DNA of 64,000 nt from Mimachlamys varia (lineage: Eukaryota > Mollusca > Bivalvia > Pectinida > Pectinidae): positions 5,886,001 to 5,950,000 of the forward strand of contig OX392527.1 in the NCBI GenBank assembly GCA_947623455.1, written 5' to 3'. Each line of letters opens with the position of its first letter. The first letter of the stretch is position 1. The notes under the pieces are model-generated. The model saw nothing but the letters and a program-made list of their open reading frames with translations, ran no database searches and had not been told where the DNA came from. The translations under genes were made by a program, and so were the position numbers. Of this stretch, positions 1-11,858 are shown piece by piece.

Positions 1-640
1 AACCTAGACAGCTGTATCTTATATACTTGGAAATGAGAGAAAAAAAATCCTTCGAAATTTTTCTAAGGATAAAATAAAGTAAATCAATATTGTAAAAGAA
101 AAATAGTTACTTTTTCATTGATTGCAGTAAAATAAGATTTCATAAAATAAAGTAAAATACAGCACTGTCATATTGTTTATATACTTTTGAACTTGATCTA
201 ATGTTTATCACTTTTATTGCAGCAGACACAATAAACAACTAACCGCTTTTGAATATTTTATAAATGCTCACAGGACAATTTATTCCTTGACGTTTGAGAA
301 CTTCACTTCCTGTGTGGGTTTCGTTATTTAAAGATAACTCGGTTTATTTATACATGTATATGATTTTTGCATCAATACCAATATTTTGGCAGCTTTTGGG
401 ATATGGTTTAGGGAAGATAAGTTATGGTAAAACTCAAAACTGCCACCTTTTCAACAATTTCTAAAATAAAGTCTGTAAGCGTACATTTGATATAAACAGG
501 GATATTGTGTAACAGACTGTTATTTATCTTAATGTTTATCTATATATATTGTTTACATGTTTATCTGAAAAACTTTACTGATAACAATAATATTGTGTAT
601 AGAAGCACACTCAGGAATTGAAGTTTTAATGTTAGACAAA
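1..640. other. AT-rich non-coding stretch
   Basis: No coding exon, RNA gene or recognisable repeat was seen here. The sequence is AT-rich with short A and T runs. It probably lies in an intron of, or upstream of, the GFAT gene whose 3' exons follow at 14 kb, but no earlier GFAT exon was found in the window. Confidence 0.5.
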
Positions 641-648
641 GGATCTTT

Positions 649-3600
649 CAGTATAGAGGAAGCCTTTACCGCTGGGCTGTCCACAGCTGTAACCTCAGTA
701 TAAAGGAAGTCTTTACTACTGGGCTGTCCACAGCTGTAACCTCAGTATAGAGAAAGTCTTTACTACTGGGCTGTCCACAGCTGTAACCTCAGTATAGAGA
801 AAGCCTTTACTACTGGGCTGTCCACGGCTGTAACCTCAGTATAGAGGAAGCCTTTACTACTGGGCTGTCCACAGCTGTAACCTCAGTATAGAGAAAGCCT
901 TTACTACTGGGCTGTCCACAGTTGTAACCTAAGTATAGAGGAAGTCTTTACTACTGGGCTGTCCACAGCTGTAACCTAAGTAAAGAGGAAGTCTTTACTA
1001 CTGGGTTGTCCACAGCTGTAACCTCAGTATAGAGGAAGCCTATACCACTGGGCTGTCCACAGCTGTAACCTCAGTATAGAGAAAGCCTTTACTACTGGGC
1101 TGTCAACAGCTGTAACCTCAGTATAGAGGAAGCCTTTACTACTGGGTTGTCCACAGCTGTAACCTCAGTATAGAGGAAGCCTTTACTACTGGGTTGTCCA
1201 CAGCTGTAACCTCAGTATAGAGGAAGCCTTTACTACTGGGCTGTCCACAGCTGTAACCTCAGTATAGAGGAAGCCTTTACCACTGGGCTGTCCACAGCTG
1301 TAACCTCAGTATAGAGGAAGTCTTTACCACTGGGCTGTCCACAGCTGTAACCTCAGTATAGAGGAAGCCTATACCACTTGGCTGTCCACAGCTGTAACCT
1401 CAGTATAGAGGAAGCCTTTACCACTGGGCTGTCCAGTAACCTCAGTATAGAGGAAGTCTTTACCACTGGGCTGTCCAGTAACCTCAGTATAGAGGAAGTC
1501 TTTACCACTGGGCTGTCCACAGCTGTAACCTCAGTATAGAGGAAGCCTTTACCACTGGGCTGTCCACAGCAGTAACCTCAGTATAGAGGAAGCCTTTACC
1601 ACTGGGCTGTCCACAGCTGTAACCTCAGTATAGAGGAAGTCTTTACCACTGGGCTGTCCACAGCAGTAACCTCAGTATAGAGGAAGCCTTTACCACTGGG
1701 CTGTCCACAGCTGTAACCTCAGTATAGAGGAAGTCTTTACCACTGGGCTGTCCAGTAATTTCAGTATAGAGGAAGCCTTTACCACTGGGCTGTCCACAGC
1801 TGTAACCTAAGTATAGAGGAAGTCTTTACCACTGGGCTGTCCACAGCTGTAACCTCAGTATAGAGGAAGCCCTTACTACTGGGCTGTCCAGTAACCTCAG
1901 TATAGAGGAAGCCTTTACTACTGGGCTGTCCACAGCTGTAACCTCAGTATAGAGGAAGTCTTTACCACTGGGCTGTCCAGTAACCTCAGTATAGAGGAAG
2001 TCTTTACCACTGGGCTGTCCAGTAACCTCAGTATAGAGGAAGCCTTTACTACTGGGCTGTCCAGTAACCTCAGTATAGAGGAAGTCTTTACCACTGGGCT
2101 GTCCACAGCTGTAACCTCAGTATAGAGGAAGCCTTTACTACTGGGCTGTCCAGTAACCTCAGTATAGAGGAAGCCTTTACTACTTGGCTGTCCAGTAACC
2201 TCAGTATAGAGGAAGTCTTTACCACTGGGCTGTCCACAGCTGTAACCTCAGTATAGAGGAAGCCTTTACCACTGGGCTGTCTAGTAACCTCAGTATAGAG
2301 GAAGTCTTTACCACTGGGCTGTCCACAGCTGTAACCTCAGTATAGAGGAAGCCCTTACTACTGGGCTGTCCAGTAACCTCAGTATAGAGGAAGCCTTTAC
2401 TACTGGGCTGTCCACAGCTGTAACCTCAGTATAGAGGAAGTCTTTACCACTGGGCTGTCCAGTAACCTCAGTATAGAGGAAGCCTTTACCACTGGGCTGT
2501 CCAGTAACCTCAGTATAGAGGAAGCCTTTACTACTGGGCTGTCCAGTAACCTCAGTATAGAGGAAGTCTTTACCACTGGGCTGTCCACAGCTGTAACCTC
2601 AGTATAGAGGAAGCCTTTACTACTGGGCTGTCCAGTAACCTCAGTATAGAGGAAGCCTTTACTACTTGGCTGTCCAGTAACCTCAGTATAGAGGAAGTCT
2701 TTACCACTGGGCTGTCCACAGCTGTAACCTCAGTATAGAGGAAGCCTTTACCACTGGGCTGTCTAGTAACCTCAGTATAGAGGAAGCCTTTACTACTGGG
2801 CTGTCCAGTAACCTCAGTATAGAGGAAGCCTTTACTACTTGGCTGTCCAGTAACCTCAGTATAGAGGAAGTCTTTACCACTGGGTTGTCCACAGCTGTAA
2901 CCTCAGTATAGAGGAAGCCTATACCACTTGGCTGTCCACAGCTGTAACCTCAGTATAGAGGAAGCCTTTACTACTGGGCTGTCCACAGCTGTAACCTCAG
3001 TATAGGGGAAGTCTTTACCACTGGGCTGTCTAGTAACCTCAGTATAGAGGAAGCCTATACCACTGGGCTGTCCACAGCTGTAACCTCAGTATAGAGGAAG
3101 CCTTTACTACTGGGCTGTCCAGTAACCTCAGTATAGAGGAAGTCTTTACCACTGGGTTGTCCACAGCTGTAACCTCAGTATAGAGGAAGCCTTTACCACT
3201 GGGTTGTCCACAGCTGTAACCTCAGTATAGAGGAAGCCTTTACTACTGGGCTGTCCAGTAACCTCAGTATAGAGGAAGCCTTTACTACTGGGCTGTCCAC
3301 AGCTGTAACCTCAGTATAGAGGAAGCCTTTACCACTGGGCTGTCCACAGCTGTAACCTAAGTAAAGAGAAAGCCTATACCACTGGGTTGTCCACAGCTGT
3401 AACCTCAGTATAGAGGAAGTCTTTACCACTGGGTTGTCCACAGCTGTAACCTCAGTATAGAGGAAGCCTTTACTACTAGGCTGTCCAGTAACCTCAGTAT
3501 AGAGGAAACCTATACCACTGGGCTGTCCACAGCTGTAACCTCAGTATAGAGGAAGTCTTTACCACTGGGTTGTCCACAGCTGTAACCTCAGTATAGAGGA

Positions 3601-5949
3601 AGTCTTTACCACTGGGCTGTCTACAGCTGTAACCTCAGTATAGAGGAAGCCTTTACTACTGGGCTGTCCAGTAACCTCAGTATAGAGGAAGCCTTTACTA
3701 CTGGGCTGTCCACAGCTGTAACCTCAGTATAGAGGAAGCCTTTACTACTGGGCTGTCCACAGCTGTAACCTCAGTATAGAGGAAGTCTTTACCACTGGGT
3801 TGTCCACAGCTGTAACCTCAGTATAGAGGAAGCCTTTACCACTGGGCTGTCCACAGTTGTAACCTAAGTAAAGAGAAAGCCTATACCACTGGGCTGTCCA
3901 CAGCTGTAACCTCAGTATAGAGGAAGCCTTTACTACTAGGCTGTCCACAGCTGTAACCTCAGTATAGAGGAAGCCTTTACTACTGGGCTGTCCACAGCTG
4001 TAACCTCAGTATAGAGGAAGTCTTTACTACTGGGCTGTCCACAGCTGTAACCTCAGTATAGAGGAAGCCTTTACTACTGGGTTGTCCACAACTGTAACCT
4101 CAGTATAGAGGAAGTCTTTACCACTGGGCTGTCCACAGCTGTAACCTCAGTATAGAGGAAGTCTTTAACACTGGGCTGTCCACAGCTGTAACCTCAGTAT
4201 AGAGGAAGCCTTTACTACTGGGCTGTCCACAGCTGTAACCTCAGTATAGAGGAAGCCTTTACCACTGGGCTGTCCACAGCTGTAACCTCAGTATAGAGGA
4301 AGCCTTTACTACTGGGCTGTCCACAGCTGTAACCTCAGTATAGAGGAAGTCTTTACTACTGGGCTGTCCAGTAACCTCAGTATAGAGGAAGTCTTTACCA
4401 CTGGGTTGTCCACAGCTGTAACCTCAGTATAGAGGAAGTCTTTACCACTGGGCTGTCCACAGCTGTAACCTCAGTATAGAGGAAGCCCTTACTACTGGGC
4501 TGTCCAGTAACCTCAGTATAGAGGAAGTCTTTAACACTGGGCTGTCCACAGCTGTAACCTCAGTATAGAGGAAGTCTTTACTACTGGGCTGTCCAGTAAC
4601 CTCAGTATAGAGGAAGTCTTTACCACTGGGCTGTCCAGTAACCTCAGTATAGAGGAAGCCTTTACCACTGGGCTGTCCACAGCTGTAACCTCAGTATAGA
4701 GGAAGCCTTTACTACTGGGCTGTCCACAGCTGTAACCTCAGTATAGAGGAAGTCTTTACTACTGGGCTGTCCACAGCTGTAACCTAAGTAAAGAGGAAGT
4801 CTTTACCACTGGGCTGTCCACAGCTGTAACCTAAGTAAAGAGGAAGTCTTTACCACTGGGTTGTCCACAGCTGTAACCTCAGTATAGAGGAAGTCTTTAC
4901 TACTGGGCTGTCCACAGCTGTAACCTAAGTAAAGAGGAAGTCTTTACTACTGGGCTGTCCACAGCTGTAACCTCAGTATAGAGGAAGCCTTTACCACTGG
5001 GCTGTCCACAGCTGTAACCTCAGTATAGAGGAAGCCTTTACTACTGAGCTGTCTACAGCTGTAACCTCAGTATAGAGGAAGCCTTTACTACTGGGCTGTC
5101 CACAGCTGTAACCTCAGTATAGAGGAAGTCTTTACCACTGGGCTGTCTACAGCTGTAACCTCAGTATAGAGGAAGCCTATACCACTGGGCTGTCCACAGC
5201 TGTAACCTCAGTATAGAGGAAGCCTTTACTACTGGGCTGTCCACAGCTGTAACCTCAGTATAGAGGAAGTCTTTACCACTGGGCTGTCCACAGCTGTAAC
5301 CTCAGTATAGAGGAAGCCTATACCACTGGGCTGTCCACAGCTGTAACCTAAGTAAAGAGGAAGTCTTTACTACTGGGCTGTCCACAGCTGTAACCTCAGT
5401 ATAGAGGAAGCCTTTACCACTGGGCTGTCCACAGCTGTAACCTCAGTATAGAGGAAGCCTATACCACTGGGCTGTCCACAGCTGTAACCTAAGTAAAGAG
5501 GAAGTCTTTACTACTGGGCTGTCCACAGCTGTAACCTAAGTATAGAGGAAGTCTTTACTACTGGGCTGTCCACAGCTGTAACCTAAGTATAGAGGAAGTC
5601 TTTACTACTGGGTTGTCCACAGCTGTAACCTCAGTATAGAGGAAGTCTTAACTACTGGGCTGTCCACAGCTGTAACCTCAGTATAGAGGAAGTCTTTACC
5701 ACTGGGCTGTCCACAGCTGTAACCTCAGTATAGAGGAAGCCTATACCACTGGGCTGTCCACAGCTGTAACCTCAGTATAGAGGAAGCCTATACCACTGGG
5801 CTGTCCAGTAACCTCAGTATAGAGGAAGCATTTACTACTGGGCTGTCCAGTAACCTCAGTATAGAGGAAGTCTTTACTACTGGGCTGTCCACAGCTGTAA
5901 CCTCAGTATAGAGGAAGCCTTTATTACTAGGCTGTCCACGGCTGTAACC
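649..5949. repeat. 47/42-bp minisatellite, about 115 units
   Basis: Tandem array with a 47-bp period; typical words are AGTATAGAGGAAG, CTTTACYACTGGG and CTGTCCACAGCTGTAACCTC. A second unit type is 42 bp because the CCACAGCTGTAACC segment is shortened to CCAGTAACC. The short type is interspersed mainly between about 1.4 and 3.7 kb. Point variants (GCC/GTC, TACC/TACT, AAGTAAAG) define local higher-order copies; for example, the block near 1,860 recurs near 2,342, an offset of 482 bp. The minus-strand open frames of 60-80 codons with a repeating 14-residue motif come from the 42-bp units (divisible by 3) and are not genes. Confidence 0.97.
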
Positions 5950-6540
5950 AACCAAAATTCTGTAAACGTACATATTTTAGCAGTTACCTTAATTTAGCAA
6001 CTTTTCATACTGTAAGCATTCAGCTAAACTATGATTGCGCTAATGAAAGACTCTATATATTGGTTTCTACATCAAGTATTGTGAGACCTCATCATTGCGC
6101 TTATCTGTTTGAATCTGGTCAAAATAAGTGTGCCAAAGTAAGTACGTTTACAGCTTCTTACAGTCACACACAAGGTTCTTACTTTGATGAATTTGATGCA
6201 TGTTGATATTGTACATTATATAAGAGTAGGTAGTGATAGAGCGTGATATGAAGCAATGCCTTTCAGCCTCTTCCTCCCAGATCAGCAGCTGTAACTCTCA
6301 TATAGTCTATATATATTGCATAGAAGAAGCATGGTTTCTGTAAGTACAGTTCCATGAGATGAAATATGCATCCTCTGAATGATAAGAACCTAAAAGTTTG
6401 GTATGCCTTCAATGAAGCATGAGTATTTTGGCATGCATTTTGTTTCTGATTATTGCACATTTCCGAGGATAACCATTGCTGACTAATTACTGTGAAACTG
6501 CTCAGGATTAAATTAGGGACCATGTGTAAGTGTGCATGCA
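5950..6540. other. Unique non-coding stretch between arrays
   Basis: No gene recognised. A minus-strand open frame of 86 codons (6263-6523) has no recognisable motif and no array origin. I treat it as chance. Confidence 0.4.
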
Positions 6541-6895
6541 GGGTATTTTACTACATAAACTAGTTGCCATGGTAACCAGTTCACAATACCCAAGTTCTTA
6601 TGGAAAACTTTACCATGGCAACTCCTCTTAAACCTATATGAACTACACATGAATGTTATGGACTATATGTGCACAAATGCATGCAGATTTTTTTTAACAG
6701 AAATTTAGGTATCCATGGTAACCAGGTCACTATAAACAGGTTTTTGTTGGAAAAAATTGTCCACACAACTCCTCTTAAACTAGTGAACCCATTTCAGTGA
6801 AGCTACATTGGAATACTAGGGACTATGTTCAAACATATGTATGCAGGCTACTTTATGCAGAGATCTTGGTTGCCATGGTAACCAGGTCACTATAC
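6540..6895. repeat. Diverged ~150-bp repeat, about 2.3 copies, with CCATGGTAAC sites
   Basis: Three similar segments start near 6,540, 6,685 and 6,840. They share the words CATGCAGG/CATGCAG, CCATGGTAACCAG and CAACTCCTCTTAAAC. The copies are clearly diverged, so this is an older repeat than the flanking arrays. Two copies contain the near-palindrome GTTGCCATGGTAAC (near 6,565 and 6,869), which matches the X-box pattern recognised by RFX factors in animals. The middle copy keeps only the half ATCCATGGTAACC. Confidence 0.7.
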
Positions 6896-6956
6896 ATTAT
6901 ACAAGTATTATTGCCAAGGTGGGAGAGCAGGAGGGAGGGATTGTAAGCCATTGGCA

Positions 6957-9148
6957 AACCAACACATACAATCACAAACTTGTAGAGTTAACCAACACGT
7001 ACAATCACAGACTTGTAGAGTTTACCAACACATACAATCACAGACTTGTAGAGTTAACCAACACGTACAATCACAAACTTGTAGAGTTTACCAACACATA
7101 CAATCACAGACTTGTAGAGTTAACCAACACATACAATCACAGACTTGTAGAGTTAACCAACACATACAATCACAGACTTGTAGAGTTTACCAACACATAC
7201 AATCACAGACTTGTAGAGTTAACCAACACATACAATCACAAACTTGTAGAGTTTACCAACACATACAATCACAGACTTGTAGAGTTAACCAACACATACA
7301 ATCACAGACTTGTAGAGTTTACCAACACATACAATCACAAACTTGTAGAGTTTACCAACACATACAATCACAGACTTGTATAGTTAACCAACACATACAA
7401 TCACAGACTTGTAGAGTTAACCAACACATACAATCACAGACTTGTAGAGTTAACCAACACATACAATCACAGACTTGTATAGTTAACCAACACATACAAT
7501 CACAGACTTGTATAGTTAACCAACACATACAATCACAGACTTGTAGAGTTTACCAACACGTACAATCACAGACTTGTAGAGCTTACCAACACATACAATC
7601 ACAGACTTGTAGAGTTTACCAACACATACAATCACAAACTTGTAGAGTTAACCAACACATACAATCACAGACTTGTAGAGTTAACCAACCCATACAATCA
7701 CAAACTTGTAGAGTTAACCAACACATACAATCACAAACTTGTAGAGTTAACCAACACATACAATCACAAACTTGTAGAGTTAACCAACACATACAATCAC
7801 AGACTTGTAGAGTTAACCAACACATACAATCACAGACTTGTAGAGTTTACCAACACATACAATCACAGACTTGTAGAGTTAACCAACACATACAATCACA
7901 AACTTGTAGAGTTAACCAACACATACAATCACAGACTTGTAGAGTTAACCAACACATACAATCACAAATTTGTAGAGTTTACCAACACATACAATCACAG
8001 ACTTGTAGAGTTAACCAACACATACAATCACAGACTTGTAGAGTTAACCAACACATACAATCACAAACTTGTAGAGTTAACCAACACATACAATCACAGA
8101 CTTGTAGAGTTAACCAACACATACAATCACAAACTTGTAGAGTTAACCAACACATACAATCACAAACTTGTAGAGTTAACCAACACATACAATCACAGAC
8201 TTGTAGAGTTAACCAACACATACAATCACAAACTTGTAGAGTTAACCAACACATACAATCACAAACTTGTAGAGTTTACCAACACATACAATCACAGACT
8301 TGTAGAGTTAACCAACACATACAATCACAAACTTGTAGAGTTTACCAACACATACAATCACAGACTTGTAGAGTTAACCAACACATACAATCACAGACTT
8401 GTAGAGTTAACCAACACATACAATCACAGACTTGTAGAGTTAACCAACACATGCAATCACAAACTTGTAGAGTTAACCAACACATACAATCACAGACTTG
8501 TAGAGTTAACCAACACATACAATCACAGACTTGTAGAGTTAACCAACACATGCAATCACAAACTTGTAGAGTTAACCAACACATGCAATCACAAACTTGT
8601 AGAGTTAACCAACACGTACAATCACAGACTTGTAGAGTTAACCAACACATACAATCAAAGACTTGTAGAGTTAACCAACACATACAATCACAGACTTGTA
8701 GAGTTAACCAACACATACAATCACAGACTTGTAGAGTTTACCAACACATACAATCACAGACTTGTAGAGTTTACCAACACATACAATCACAGACTTGTAG
8801 AGTTTACCAACACATACAATCACAGACTTGTAGAGTTTACCAACACATACAATCACAGACTTGTAGAGTTTACCAACACATACAATCACAGACTTGTAGA
8901 GTTAACCAACACATACAATCACAAACTTGTATAGTTAACCAACACATACAATCACAAATTTGTAGAGTTTACCAACACCTACAATCACAGACTTGTAGAG
9001 TTTACCAACACATACAATCACAAACTTGTAGAGTTAACCAACACATACAATCACAGACTTGTAGAGTTTACCAACACATACAATCACAGACTTGTAGAGT
9101 TTACCAACACATACAATCACAGACTTGTAGAGTTTACCAACACGTACT
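6957..9148. repeat. 33-bp minisatellite, about 66 units, no indels
   Basis: Tandem array with a strict 33-bp period; key words are CAACACATACAATCACA, RACTTGTAGAG and TTWACC. Variation is by substitution only (CAAAC/CAGAC, GTTAAC/GTTTAC, a few TATAG). Because 33 is divisible by 3 and units carry no indels, long frames stay open on both strands, including a 745-codon frame with the 11-residue motif NQHIQSQTCRV. There is no plausible domain, signal or splice context, so it is annotated as repeat rather than CDS. Confidence 0.96.
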
Positions 9149-9199
9149 AACTTTCACCAAACCTTACCTGTTACCTTTAGTCAGATAAACAGGTATATA

Positions 9200-9482
9200 A
9201 AAAGGGGCTGATCCTTCAGAGGGTTAATGGGCTGGGTTATAAGGTAGCAACTTGATATTTCCTCCAAACATTTGGACAGATTTCAGCCAAATTGTGACCC
9301 TATCATGCTTAATTATCCATGGAGATCAAAAGTTTCTTAAATAAAGGGCTGGCCATCCATAAGTCTGCAGGACTGATTGAATAAGGGGTCAAATTGACTG
9401 ATTGGTTCAAGTAAGGTATCGCCTCTGTAACTGCTTGGCAGATTTCAACACAAATGTAATAGATGCCGGTTTAGACCATGAT
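9200..9482. repeat. Older ~140-bp degenerate repeat flanking the 29-bp array
   Basis: Words such as ATCAAAAGTT..AAATAAAGGG, GGGCTGG and CAGATTTCA recur at about 140-150-bp spacing (near 9,322 and 9,480). Related text (TTGACTGA, CTCTGAGCAGATTTCAA) reappears at 11,425-11,510, beyond the young array. The 29-bp array therefore appears to have grown inside this older repeat. Confidence 0.5.
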
Positions 9483-11412
9483 TATCAAAAGTTATACAAA
9501 TAAAGGGGCTGGCTCTCTATTATAAGGGGCTGGCACTCTATTATAAAGGGCTAAGGAGCTGGCTCTCTATTATAAGGGGCTAATGGGCTGGCTCTCCATT
9601 ATAAGGGGCTAAGGAGCTGGCTCTCTATTATAAGAGGCTAAGGAGCTGGCTGTCTATTATAAGGGGCTAAGGAGCTGGCTGTCTATTATAAGGGGCTAAT
9701 GGGCTGGCTCTCCATTATAAGAGGCTAAGGGGCTGGCTCTCTATTTTAAGGGGCTAAGGAGCTGGCTCTCTATTATAAGGGGCTAATGGGCTGGCTCTCC
9801 ATTATAAGGGGCTAAGGAGCTGGCTCTCTATTATAAGGGGCTAATGGGCTGGCTCTCCATTACAAGAGGCTAAGGAGCTGGCTCTCTATTATAAGGGGCT
9901 AATGGGCTGGCTCTCCATTACAAGAGGCTAAGGAGCTGGCTCTCTATTATAAGGGGCTAAGGAGCTGGCTCTCCATTATAAGGGGCTAAGGGGCTGGCTC
10001 TCTATTATAAGGGGCTAATGGGCTGGCTCTCCATTACAAGAGGCTAAGGAGCTGGCTCTCTATTATAAGGGGCTAATGGGCTGGCTCTCCATTACAAGAG
10101 GCTAAGGAGCTGGCTCTCTATTATAAGGGGCTAAGGAGCTGGCTCTCCATTATAAGGGGCTAAGGAGCTGGCTCTCCATTATAAGGGGCTAAGGGGCTGG
10201 CTCTCTATTATAAGGGGCTAATGGGCTGGCTCTCCATTACAAGAGGCTAAGGAGCTGGCTCTCTATTATAAGAGGCTAAGGAGCTGGCTCTCCATTATAA
10301 GGGGCTAAGGAGCTGGCTCTCCATTATAAGGGGCTAAGGGGCTGGCTCTCTATTATAAGGGGCTAATGGGCTGGCTCTCCATTACAAGAGGCTAAGGAGC
10401 TGGCTCTCTATTATAAGAGGCTAAGGAGCTGGCTCTCTATTATAAGAGGCTAAGGAGCTGGCTCTCTATTATAAGGGGCTAAGGAGCTGGCTATCCATTA
10501 TAAGGGGCTAAGGGGCTGGCTCTCTATTATAAGGGGCTAAGGGGCTGGCTATCCATTATAAGGGGCTAAGGAGCTGGCTCTCTATTATAAGGGGCTAATG
10601 GGCTGGCTCTCTATTACAAGAGGCTAAGGAGCTGGCTCTCTATTATAAGGGGCTAAGGGGCTGGCTCTCTATTATAAGGGGCTAAGGGGCTGGCTATCCA
10701 TTATAAGGGGCTAAGGAGCTGGCTCTCTATTATAAGGGGCTAATGGGCTGGCTCTCTATTACAAGAGGCTAAGGAGCTGGCTCTCTATTATAAGGGGCTA
10801 AGGAGCTGGCTCTCTATTATAAGGGGCTAAGGAGCTGGCTATCCATTATAAGGGGCTAAGGGGCTGGCTCTCTATTATAAGGGGCTAAGGGGCTGGCTAT
10901 CCATTATAAGGGGCTAAGGAGCTGGCTCTCTATTATAAGGGGCTAATGGGCTGGCTCTCTATTACAAGAGGCTAAGGAGCTGGCTCTCTATTATAAGGAG
11001 CTGGCTGTCTATTATAAGGGGCTAATGGGCTGGCTCTCCATTATAAGAGGCTAAGGAGCTGGCTCTCTATTATAAGGGGCTAAGGAGCTGGCTCTCTATT
11101 ATAAGGGGCTAAGGAGCTGGCTCTCTATTATAAGGGGCTAATGGGCTGGCTCTCCATTACAAGAGGCTAAGGAGCTGGCTCTCTATTATAAGGGGCTAAT
11201 GGGCTGGCTCTCCATTATAAGAGGCTAAGGAGCTGGCTCTCCATTATAAGGGGCTAATGGGCTGGTTCTCCATTATAAGGGGCTAATGGGCTGGCTCTCC
11301 ATTATAAGGGGCTAATGGGCTGGCTCTCCATTATAAGGGGCTAAGGAGCTGGCTCTCTATTATAAGAGGCTAAGGAGCTGGCTCTCTATCATAAATGGCT
11401 AAGAGGCTGGTT
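9482..11412. repeat. 29-bp minisatellite (GGCTGGCTCTCTATTATAAG), about 65 units
   Basis: Tandem array with a 29-bp period: GGCTGGCTCTCYATTAYAAG followed by RGGCTAAKG. Variants (AAGGAG/AATGGG, CTAT/CCAT, TTATAAG/TTACAAG) occur in ordered runs, giving visible higher-order blocks; for example, the same multi-unit block recurs near 10,570, 10,710 and 10,920. No coding potential. Confidence 0.96.
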
Positions 11413-11858
11413 GAAAAATTGATATTGACTGACATACTTTAAGTAACATAATTATCCTTCTGAAACACTTACTCAGAGGTCCCCTCTCTAACTCTGAGCA
11501 GATTTCAATTGCATTTCCAAAATAGCCAAGTGAGCCATTTAGGCACCATTGGGGCCACCTACCTATATTTATCATTTACCTGACATGAAGTGCTGATAAG
11601 GTTTTGCCATCATTCAATTTTCTTCTGCCATCACTTTTTTCCCTAAAAAATTATTAAGTCTAAGGTCAAGAAACTTATATTCTTTAACTTTGTTCAAAGA
11701 TACAGGTAAAATGTTTTGAAATCTAAATGACATCTTATGATTTCTGATGGAAAAAAATAATGGCATGAAGGGCTATCAGGTTTTCCAATTATTTTGATTG
11801 ATATCCAAAAAAGAAATGCAACATAACCACCATAGCTTTTTATTAGCCAGGATCAGGT
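11413..11858. other. Intergenic or intronic non-coding stretch
   Basis: AT-rich sequence with no recognised exon. The first 100 bp resemble the older repeat near 9.3 kb. At the right end, ...AGCCAGGATCAGGTAAGTATACAG is the diverged first unit of the following array; it carries a good 5' splice-site word (CAG|GTAAGT). Confidence 0.4.

Noticed and set aside
6951..9188. 745-codon open frame (+) with an 11-residue repeat
   Set aside because: It coincides with the 33-bp array and stays open only because the unit is divisible by 3 and stop-free. Several other frames are equally open, and no domain, promoter or splice evidence exists.
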